NCBI GenBank assembly: GCA_913047525.1
Contig: CAJWUS010000045.1
Span: 1 to 9,592, forward strand
Origin: an uncultured Flavobacteriales bacterium
GTDB lineage: Bacteria > Bacteroidota > Bacteroidia > Flavobacteriales > BACL11
Direction of reading: 5' to 3'
Length of the DNA: 9,592 bases
The notes under the pieces were generated by a model. It saw only the letters and a list, made by a program, of their open reading frames with translations. It did not search any database and had not been told where the DNA came from. A program made the translations under genes and the position numbers. Position 1 is the first letter of the stretch; each line of letters starts with the position of its first letter. Below are positions 1-5,874 of the stretch, piece after piece.

Positions 1-395
<395 letters not shown>

Positions 396-427
396 AAATA
401 ATTATATATATTCATTACGATTTATGT

Positions 428-449
428 CATAATACTTAAAAATATTATG
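428..449 (+). repeat. Inverted repeat at the 23S-5S spacer/5S boundary
   Basis: A perfect 7-bp inverted repeat, CATAATA (428-434) and TATTATG (443-449), surrounds an 8-nt A-rich loop; G-U pairs could extend it by about three pairs. Its right arm runs into the predicted 5' end of 5S rRNA, so this stem would compete with 5S helix I in the precursor. It may be a processing stem for the pre-rRNA, but in a spacer this AT-rich a 7-bp repeat can arise by chance. Confidence 0.35.
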
Positions 450-558
450 GTGACTATAACGCTAGGGTCCACCTCTTCCCATTTCGAACAGAGAAGTTAA
501 GCCTAGTTGTGCCGATGGTACTAGAGTGATATCTGGAAGAGTAGGTAGTTGCCGCCCT
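446..558 (+). rRNA. rrf: 5S ribosomal RNA
   Basis: 5S rRNA of the large ribosomal subunit lies about 50 nt after the 23S end. The diagnostic central region cacctcttcccatttcgaac (470-489) and agagaagttaagcc (490-503) match the loop B/C region of bacterial 5S, followed by gatggtact (514-522) and ggaagagtaggta (535-547). The terminal helix can be drawn between tatggtg (446-452) and ccgccct (552-558), with one or two mismatches, which sets the ends to within a few bases. No tRNA gene lies between 23S and 5S or after 5S, so this is the simple end of the rrn operon. Confidence 0.95.
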
Positions 559-562
559 ATAG

Positions 563-605
563 AAGAAAGTCCTGTTTTGAAAAAAACAGGACTTTCTTTG
601 TTTTG
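563..605 (+). terminator. Rho-independent terminator of the rrn operon, probably also used from the other side
   Basis: A perfect 16-bp stem (563-578 with 583-598) encloses a GAAA tetraloop and is followed by a T-rich tail (TTGTTTT around 599-605). It starts a few bases after 5S and ends about 20 bases from the stop codon of the minus-strand gene that converges on it. On the minus strand the stem is followed only by a broken pyrimidine run (cttcta), so termination in that direction is plausible but weaker. It is the only strong hairpin separating rRNA transcription from the accA-dnaB unit. Confidence 0.9.
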
Positions 606-618
606 GATTTAATAAATT

Positions 619-1884
619 CTATGTCTTTTGCTTTTTCTTTTTAGCAGCAGGGAATAGAATATTATTCAAGATTAAACGGTATCCTGGCGAGTTTGGATGT
701 AAGTTCAAATCGGTTGGAGGATCTCCTACTTTATGCTGATAATCCTCAGGGTCGTGTCCTCCGTAAAAAGTCCAGGTACCATTGCCAAATTTTCCGTGAA
801 TATAGCGCGCTTCATTTGTGGCGTTTGTTTCTCCCATAATTAATACATTCGATTTTATGTACTTTTTTTTGAAAGAAGTGGTTTGCCCCATGAATCCTGC
901 AACTACCTGCATATGGTTTTGGCAGAGCATGGTAGGAACAGGATCCCATTTTGCTGAAAAATCAAAGAGTGTAAAAAAATCAATTTCTCTTTTTATCCTT
1001 CTAGTTTGGGTTGCGTCAATAGAGGAAAATTCATACTGGTTAGGGTTTTTAACCAAAGTAAAACCTTTAAAAGCAAAAGTCTTTTCAAAGTTTAATTTTT
1101 CTTGTGCGTTTGGGTCAGGAGCATCACCATCAAACATATGTGCGCAAATATCCACTCCTTCAGCAGCTAATGCAATATCGTAGGAATCGGTAGCTGAACA
1201 CATGGCAAATAAAAAACCGCCTCCAAAAGTAAATTCTTTAATCTTTTTGGCAACAGCAAGTTTATGCTGAGAAACTTTTGAAAACCCCGCTTTGTTAGCC
1301 GCTTGCTCATACATTCTTTTTTGGTCTTTGTACCAAGTTGCATTCTTGAAAGAAACATAGAACTTACCGTATTGACCAGTAAAATCTTCATGGTGAAGAT
1401 GTAACCAATCGAAAAGTGGGAGTATTCCTGATAATACTTCTTCATCATAAACTACCTCATAAGGAATCTCAGAATATTTTAAGGCAAGAGTAACAGCATC
1501 ATCCCAGGGTTGTTTATTTTTTGGAGAATAGATAGCCACTTTTGGTACTTTTTCCAATCTTACTACATCTTGATTTACTTCTGGGCTTGCAATGGAAGTC
1601 AAGATTTGAGTGGATTGCACATCTGCAATAACCTCATAACTTACTCCTCTGATACTACATTCATTTTCAATTTCAGGATAATGTTTTATCAAAAAGCTCC
1701 CTCCTCTGTAATTTAGTAGCCAATCTACTTTTATGTCATTTTGCAAAGTGTAATAGGCAATTCCGTATGCTTTCAGATGGTTTTTTTGTCCCTCATCCAT
1801 TGGAATGAGTAGGTATGCTGCCCACAATTTAGAGCAAAAGAAAAGGAGAATTATCAGCAAGAAATTTTTCTTATTTATCATCAT
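619..1884 (-). CDS. Secreted conserved Bacteroidetes protein of unknown function, cysteine-hydrolase-like ('asparagine synthetase B' in databases)
   Basis: This 421-residue protein is of a family I recognise from flavobacteria, where it is commonly labelled asparagine synthetase B. The label does not fit: there is no Cys at position 2 for a glutaminase domain and no SGGVDS-type ATP-pyrophosphatase loop. A hydrophobic N-terminus (about residues 7-22, ending LWAA) suggests a Sec signal peptide, so it probably acts in the periplasm or at the envelope; the Cys at 17 is not in a good lipobox. The section GGGFLFAMCSATDS (221-234) resembles the nucleophile elbow of class I amidotransferase/ThuA-like folds with Cys229 as nucleophile. 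FYGGHDPEDYQH (373-384) would supply His377 and an acidic partner. HLHHEDFTGQYGKF (162-175) is another striking block. The C-terminus is very basic (AAKKKKQKT). Its start lies inside the end of dnaB (14-nt overlap), so it is probably translationally coupled; ATG at 1884 or 1881 is possible. The enzymatic role is inference. Confidence 0.85.
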   Translation of the reverse strand: MMINKKNFLLIILLFFCSKLWAAYLLIPMDEGQKNHLKAYGIAYYTLQNDIKVDWLLNYRGGSFLIKHYPEIENECSIRGVSYEVIADVQSTQILTSIASPEVNQDVVRLEKVPKVAIYSPKNKQPWDDAVTLALKYSEIPYEVVYDEEVLSGILPLFDWLHLHHEDFTGQYGKFYVSFKNATWYKDQKRMYEQAANKAGFSKVSQHKLAVAKKIKEFTFGGGFLFAMCSATDSYDIALAAEGVDICAHMFDGDAPDPNAQEKLNFEKTFAFKGFTLVKNPNQYEFSSIDATQTRRIKREIDFFTLFDFSAKWDPVPTMLCQNHMQVVAGFMGQTTSFKKKYIKSNVLIMGETNATNEARYIHGKFGNGTWTFYGGHDPEDYQHKVGDPPTDLNLHPNSPGYRLILNNILFPAAKKKKQKT

Positions 1885-3337
1885 TCATGCTTGATGAATG
1901 CGAAATAAATGATGGCTCATCCCCAAGACTTCCATCCACATTCACGCCATCAAAATAATCAAGATCTGAGAATTTTGCTAAGTTACTTATAAATTTGAGT
2001 CGAATATTTTCCAAGGATCCATTTCGGTGTTTGGCAATAATTATTTCCGCCTGTCCTCTTGAATCATCTGAGTTTTCCCATTCATAGATTTTATAATATT
2101 CAGGACGATAAATGAAAGTAACAATATCAGCATCTTGCTCAATTGCTCCTGATTCACGCAAATCGGCAAGTATTGGCCGTTTGCTGGTTGAAGTTCTGGA
2201 TTCTACACCCCTATTTACTTGCGAAAGTGCAATGACAGGAATCTTTAATTCTTTGGCTATTCCTTTTAAGGAGCGGGATATTGTGCTGATTTCTTGTTCT
2301 CTGTTTCCGCTTTTGTTTCCTCCGGCAGTCATTAGTTGTAAATAATCGACAATAATAATATGAACGCCATGATTTTTTACCAACCTTCTGGCTTTTGCCC
2401 TGAGTTCAAAAACAGAAAGTCCTGGCGTGTCGTCAATATAGATGGGCGCTTCTGCTAAATCTCTAATTTTTTCATGCAATTGCACAAACTCATATTCCTC
2501 TAAATTTCCTTTTCTTAGTTTGCCTGATGGTATTTCAGATTCGCTTGAAATTAGTCGGTTTACCAATTGGTCGGAAGACATTTCCAAAGAGAAAATCCCA
2601 ATCGGAGATTTATGATTAATGGCAATGTTTCGAGCCATGGTAAGTGCCAAAGCTGTTTTCCCCATACCTGGTCTGCCTGCTATAATAATTAAATCGGATT
2701 TTTGCCAACCTGAAGTTACGCGATCCAATTTTGAAAAACCAGAAGGGACACCACTTAGCCCATCTTTTTTGTTTTTTAATTCCTCAATACTTTGTATGGC
2801 ATTAGTAATCAGTACACTCATTTTATCGTAACTTTTTCTCAAACTTCCTTCCGTTACGCTAAATAAATTTTGCTCGGCTTTACTCAACAAATCAAATACA
2901 TCAATGGTTTCATCAAAGGAATCTTTTATGATATTACTGGAAATTTGAATGAGTGAGCGTTGGATAAATTTTTCTACAATTATTCGTGCATGGTATTCGG
3001 TATTGGCTGAGGAAGACACACTATTTGTAAGTTCAGTAATGTAAAAAGCACCACCAATATTTTCTAATGCCCCCATTTTTTTCAGCTGTTCAATAACGGT
3101 AAGAATATCGACTGGCTTACTTTCGTTAAATAAAACAATGATGGCATCAAATATTTTTTGATGTTCCATTCTGTAAAAATATTCGGGCTTTAAAATATCA
3201 ATGGTATCTGAAAGCGCTTCATTGTCTAGCATCAATGCGCCTAAAACTGCTTCTTCTAATTCAATAGCCTGAGGCGGAAGTTTCCCATCAATTTTACCAT
3301 TTACACTTTTTAATTTTCTTGTAGTCTGTTTTGCCAT
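1871..3337 (-). CDS. dnaB: Replicative DNA helicase DnaB
   Basis: This is the hexameric ATP-driven helicase that unwinds DNA at the replication fork and contacts primase. The 488-residue protein has the full family layout: an N-terminal helical domain (about 20-160, LPPQAIELEEAVLGALMLD), a linker, and a RecA-like ATPase domain (about 190-455). Walker A is GRPGMGKT (221-228), the catalytic Glu252 sits in FSLEMS, Walker B is IIIVDYLQL (327-335), the H4/DNA-binding stretch is ALSQVNRGVESR (370-381), and the Lys436/Arg438 finger pair is in KHRNG. No intein interrupts these motifs. A short acidic/Ser-rich tail follows (about 465-488). It starts 3 nt after accA stops, with no Shine-Dalgarno sequence (ttaagaa before ATG), and its last codons overlap the next gene, indicating one transcript from the accA promoter. 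Confidence 0.98.
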   Translation of the reverse strand: MAKQTTRKLKSVNGKIDGKLPPQAIELEEAVLGALMLDNEALSDTIDILKPEYFYRMEHQKIFDAIIVLFNESKPVDILTVIEQLKKMGALENIGGAFYITELTNSVSSSANTEYHARIIVEKFIQRSLIQISSNIIKDSFDETIDVFDLLSKAEQNLFSVTEGSLRKSYDKMSVLITNAIQSIEELKNKKDGLSGVPSGFSKLDRVTSGWQKSDLIIIAGRPGMGKTALALTMARNIAINHKSPIGIFSLEMSSDQLVNRLISSESEIPSGKLRKGNLEEYEFVQLHEKIRDLAEAPIYIDDTPGLSVFELRAKARRLVKNHGVHIIIVDYLQLMTAGGNKSGNREQEISTISRSLKGIAKELKIPVIALSQVNRGVESRTSTSKRPILADLRESGAIEQDADIVTFIYRPEYYKIYEWENSDDSRGQAEIIIAKHRNGSLENIRLKFISNLAKFSDLDYFDGVNVDGSLGDEPSFISHSSSMNDDK

Positions 3338-3340
3338 TTC

Positions 3341-4294
3341 TTAATTTTTTGTCACTCCCATTTTTGAGAATTTAGTCATTCTGTTTTCTACTAATGTCTC
3401 AGCATCTAAGTCTGCTAAATCGTCAATCTGACTTATAATTTCTTTTTTCAAGATTCTATACATTTTTTCAGGGAATGCATGTGCTCCGCCAATTGGTTCT
3501 TTAATTATTCCATCCACCAATTTATTTTTTAGCATATCCTCTCCTGTAAGTTTTAGCGCATCAGCTGCTTGCTCTTTGTAATCCCAACTACGCCACAAGA
3601 TGGTAGAACAATTTTCAGGAGAAATAACCGAATACCAAGTATTTTCGAGCATCAATACTTTATCGCCAACCCCAATGCCCAATGCCCCACCAGAAGCGCC
3701 TTCCCCAATTATAATGCAAATAATAGGCACCTTAATTTGTAGCATTTCAATGATGTTTCTGGCAATGGCTTCTCCTTGTCCTCTTTCCTCTGCCTCTAAT
3801 CCTGGGAATGCGCCTGGGGTATCAATTAAGCAAATTATTGGCTTGCCAAATTTTTCAGCCATTCGCATCAATCGGAGTGCTTTTCGGTATCCTTCTGGGT
3901 TGGACATACCAAAATTTCTATACTGTCTTTGTTTAGTGTTTCGCCCCTTTTGTTGGCCGATAAGCATGACCGATTTTCCATCAATAGTTCCCCAACCGCC
4001 AATCATTGCCTTGTCATCTTTTACTCCTCTATCGCCATGCAACTCTACAAAATCTCCTTTTGTAATTACCTGAATATAATCCAAAGTATAAGGACGATTT
4101 GGATGGCGCGAGAGCTGCACCTTTTGCCAAGGACTCAAATTTCTGTAAATATCCTTACGGCATTTTTCTAATTTCTTCTCTAAACCCTTGATGGTAGCAC
4201 TTAGATCCACCTCACTTTCTTTGCTTAATTCTTGTGCTTTCTCCATTTGCAGAACAAGCTCTTCTAAAGGTTTCTCAAAGTCTAAATATTCCAT
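3341..4294 (-). CDS. accA: Acetyl-CoA carboxylase carboxyltransferase subunit alpha
   Basis: AccA pairs with AccD (not in this window) to form the carboxyltransferase that moves CO2 from carboxybiotin to acetyl-CoA, giving malonyl-CoA, the committed step of fatty acid synthesis in the cytoplasm. At 317 residues it is the usual length (E. coli about 319). The N-terminal coiled region [20 protein letters not shown] (38-57) and [12 protein letters not shown] (63-74) are typical. The crotonase-fold active-site segments are [15 protein letters not shown] (129-143), [16 protein letters not shown] (158-173) and the oxyanion-hole loop [10 protein letters not shown] (197-206), then YSVISPENC (221-229) and ILWRSW (232-237). 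It is the first gene of the accA-dnaB-unknown unit and begins 22 nt after a good promoter -7 box. Nothing is missing. Confidence 0.98.
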   Translation of the reverse strand: MEYLDFEKPLEELVLQMEKAQELSKESEVDLSATIKGLEKKLEKCRKDIYRNLSPWQKVQLSRHPNRPYTLDYIQVITKGDFVELHGDRGVKDDKAMIGGWGTIDGKSVMLIGQQKGRNTKQRQYRNFGMSNPEGYRKALRLMRMAEKFGKPIICLIDTPGAFPGLEAEERGQGEAIARNIIEMLQIKVPIICIIIGEGASGGALGIGVGDKVLMLENTWYSVISPENCSTILWRSWDYKEQAADALKLTGEDMLKNKLVDGIIKEPIGGAHAFPEKMYRILKKEIISQIDDLADLDAETLVENRMTKFSKMGVTKN

Positions 4295-4316
4295 AGTTAA
4301 AAATTAATAAGGGGAA

Positions 4317-4349
4317 CAAAGTTAAATAAAATGATATTTCTTACGCCAA
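4317..4349 (-). promoter_or_regulatory. Promoter for the accA-dnaB unit, Bacteroidetes type
   Basis: Read on the minus strand, TAACTTTG (4324 to 4317) matches the Bacteroidetes -7 consensus TAnnTTTG exactly. A TTG (4349 to 4347) lies 22 nt upstream as the -33 element, within the spacing known for flavobacteria. The inferred transcript start is near 4310, giving a leader of about 15 nt before the accA ATG. The region lies back to back with the ispE promoter. Confidence 0.7.
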
Positions 4350-4364
4350 AAAAAAGGATGTGAT

Positions 4365-4372
4365 TACCTTTG
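4365..4372 (+). promoter_or_regulatory. ispE promoter -7 box, Bacteroidetes type
   Basis: TACCTTTG is an exact TAnnTTTG match ending 20 nt before the ispE ATG. No clean TTG -33 element is present; TTA at 4341-4343 lies at about the right distance (21 nt). The transcript would start near 4379, with a leader of about 14 nt and no Shine-Dalgarno sequence. Because the accA promoter occupies 4317-4349 on the other strand, the upstream contact regions of the two promoters overlap. Confidence 0.6.
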
Positions 4373-4392
4373 TTGTTGAAAACTAATTTTAG

Positions 4393-5142
4393 ATGATACT
4401 TTTTCCACATGCAAAAATAAATATAGGGCTGAATATTCTTGGTAAAAGAGAAGATGGTTATCATAATATTTCTTCTGTTTTTTATCCGGTTTCTTCTTGT
4501 GCTGATATTTTGGAAATAACAGAGAAAGAACATTTCTTATTTGAAAGTAGTGGTGTTGACATTCCAAAAGAGGAAAACTTGTGCGAAAAAGCATTTTCTT
4601 TATTAAGAAAGGATTTTTCTTTTCCCAATGTACATATTCATTTGCATAAGCAAATACCGATTGGAGCTGGACTAGGAGGGGGATCGGCTGATGCTGCTTT
4701 TACTTTAAAAGGACTCAATGAGTTATTTGAATTGGAGATTAGCAGTAAAAAATTAGAGAAATATGCTTTACAATTAGGTGCTGATTGCCCCTTTTTTATT
4801 GATGATAGACCAGCATTGGTAGAAGGGATTGGAGAAAAACTAAGCCATATTGATTTGGATCTAAGTGTCTTTGAAATACGCTTGGTAATGCCTGGGATTC
4901 ATATTTCAACAGCAGAAGCTTATGCAGGAGTTAGTCCAAAAATACCAAAAAATCCTTTAAGAGAACTAATAAAACTCCCTATAGAAAAGTGGAAAGGAAA
5001 GATTAAAAATGATTTTGAAAGAAGCATCTTTATTAAACATCCGAAACTCCAAAGCATAAAAGAACAACTTTATAAGGAGGGCGCTATTTATGCTGCTATG
5101 AGTGGAAGCGGCTCTACTCTTTATGGATTTTTTGTAAAATAA
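4393..5142 (+). CDS. ispE: 4-diphosphocytidyl-2-C-methyl-D-erythritol kinase
   Basis: IspE is a GHMP-family kinase that phosphorylates 4-diphosphocytidyl-2-C-methyl-D-erythritol in the non-mevalonate (MEP) route to isoprenoids such as quinones and carotenoids. At 249 residues it is slightly short for the family (usually about 260-290) but complete. The substrate-binding start PHAKINIGLNILGKREDGYH (5-24) holds the conserved Lys8. The glycine-rich ATP loop IPIGAGLGGGSADAA is at 88-102, the catalytic Asp131 is in GADCPFF (129-135), and the C-terminal motif AAMSGSGSTLYGFF is at 234-247. The ATG is chosen because the conserved N-terminus begins at residue 2-5 and the -7 box is only 20 nt upstream. 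It is divergent from accA, and the next gene has its own promoter. Confidence 0.97.
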   Translation: MILFPHAKINIGLNILGKREDGYHNISSVFYPVSSCADILEITEKEHFLFESSGVDIPKEENLCEKAFSLLRKDFSFPNVHIHLHKQIPIGAGLGGGSADAAFTLKGLNELFELEISSKKLEKYALQLGADCPFFIDDRPALVEGIGEKLSHIDLDLSVFEIRLVMPGIHISTAEAYAGVSPKIPKNPLRELIKLPIEKWKGKIKNDFERSIFIKHPKLQSIKEQLYKEGAIYAAMSGSGSTLYGFFVK

Positions 5143-5159
5143 TTATATTTGTATAATTA
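5140..5159. repeat. Palindrome around the promoter of the LRR gene
   Basis: A perfect 8-bp inverted repeat, TAATTATA (5140-5147) and TATAATTA (5152-5159), is separated by TTTG. It overlaps the last bases of ispE and contains most of the TATATTTG -7 box. It could be an operator, a weak hairpin for ispE transcripts, or simple AT-rich coincidence; it lacks the GC-rich stem of a true terminator. Confidence 0.4.
5144..5151 (+). promoter_or_regulatory. Promoter -7 box for the LRR/T9SS protein gene
   Basis: TATATTTG matches TAnnTTTG exactly and ends 19 nt before the ATG at 5171, the same distance seen at gcvT and one less than at ispE. The only nearby TTG (5132-5134) is too close to serve as a -33 element, so the upstream half is weak or absent. 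The transcript would start near 5158. It suggests the gene is transcribed separately from ispE despite the 28-bp gap. Confidence 0.5.
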
Positions 5160-5170
5160 AAAATTTAAGA

Positions 5171-5791
5171 ATGAAAAAACTACTACTCATATTACTTTGC
5201 TTGCCAATGATTGGGTTTGGGCAACAAATGACTTATGTCCCTGATGATAATTTTGAGCAAGAATTAATAAATCTTGGTGTGGATTGGGTGTTTGATGACT
5301 ACGTAGAAACTGCTGGAATTGATACCATTACTTATTTGAATGTTACATCTAGTTCAATCTCTGATTTGACAGGGATTGAAGATTTTTCTGCTCTTAGAGA
5401 ATTGTTTTGTTATTCTAATCAAATCACATTTCTAGATTTGTCCAATAATACACAACTATTTGAAGTTTCTTGTGCTAACAATCAATTGATATCATTAGAT
5501 CTGAGAAATGGAAACAATCAAGGGCTTTGGTATTTTTTATCTATAAATAACCCATCGCTTAACTGTATTGATGTAGATGATGTGGTTTGGGCTGATTATA
5601 ATTGGGCTAGAGATACATGGACCTCTTTCAGTACAAATTGTGGTGCGTCTGGAATTGAGGATAAACTTCCTAATAAAAGATTACTAAAAGTGATAGATAT
5701 TTTTGGCAGAATCATCTCCCCAAGACCTAATATTCCACTCCTCTATATCTTTGATGATGGAACAATAGAGAAGAAACTTTTTGTAGATTAA
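5171..5791 (+). CDS. Small secreted leucine-rich-repeat protein with type IX secretion sorting domain
   Basis: This 206-residue protein has three parts. Residues 1-18 are a Sec signal peptide (MKK, hydrophobic core, ending IGFGQQ). Residues 21-158 form a domain known from flavobacterial surface proteins, opening TYVPDDNFEQELINLG (21-36), with about three irregular LRRs: DLTGIEDFSALRELFC (65-80), ITFLDLSNNTQLFEVSC (85-101) and LISLDLRNGNNQGLWYF (106-122). It closes with NPSLNCIDVDD (127-137) and the Cys157 stretch. Residues 163-206 look like a T9SS type A sorting tail: LLKVIDIFGR (171-180) and PLLYIFDDGTIEKKLFVD (189-206). It would be exported to the periplasm and then through the outer membrane, where the tail is normally cut off. 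The LRR part is short compared with relatives that carry many more repeats. A role in binding or adhesion is plausible but unproven. It has its own -7 box and two in-frame stop codons in tandem (TAA TAA). Confidence 0.85.
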   Translation: MKKLLLILLCLPMIGFGQQMTYVPDDNFEQELINLGVDWVFDDYVETAGIDTITYLNVTSSSISDLTGIEDFSALRELFCYSNQITFLDLSNNTQLFEVSCANNQLISLDLRNGNNQGLWYFLSINNPSLNCIDVDDVVWADYNWARDTWTSFSTNCGASGIEDKLPNKRLLKVIDIFGRIISPRPNIPLLYIFDDGTIEKKLFVD

Positions 5792-5792
5792 T

Positions 5793-5819
5793 AAAAACCT
5801 TTATTGTTGATGGTTTTTT
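5793..5819. terminator. Weak hairpin between the convergent LRR and permease genes
   Basis: AAAAACC (5793-5799) pairs with GGTTTTT (5812-5818) around a 12-nt loop, directly after the LRR gene's stop. The T-run in the right arm and the A-run in the left arm would give a short U tail in either direction, but only two G-C pairs hold the stem. It may act as a weak bidirectional terminator. The rest of the 83-bp gap up to 5874 shows nothing recognisable. Confidence 0.35.
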
Positions 5820-5874
5820 ACAAACTTCTCAATAGGATTTTTGAACAATTTACTACTAAGCCTGGTTTATATGA

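Noticed and set aside
818..1183. Plus-strand open frame of 121 codons
   Set aside because: It is antisense to the conserved secreted protein gene, with no promoter box and no recognisable motif.
619..1884. Asparagine synthetase B as the function of the secreted gene
   Set aside because: The N-terminal catalytic Cys and the ATP-pyrophosphatase signature are absent, and the protein appears to be exported.
1830..1884. Lipoprotein signal (Cys17) in the secreted protein
   Set aside because: The residues before Cys (LFF) do not fit a lipobox; a standard signal peptidase site near LWA-A is more likely.
3600..4073. Plus-strand open frame of 157 codons
   Set aside because: It is antisense to the most conserved part of accA; its length reflects accA codon use rather than a real gene.
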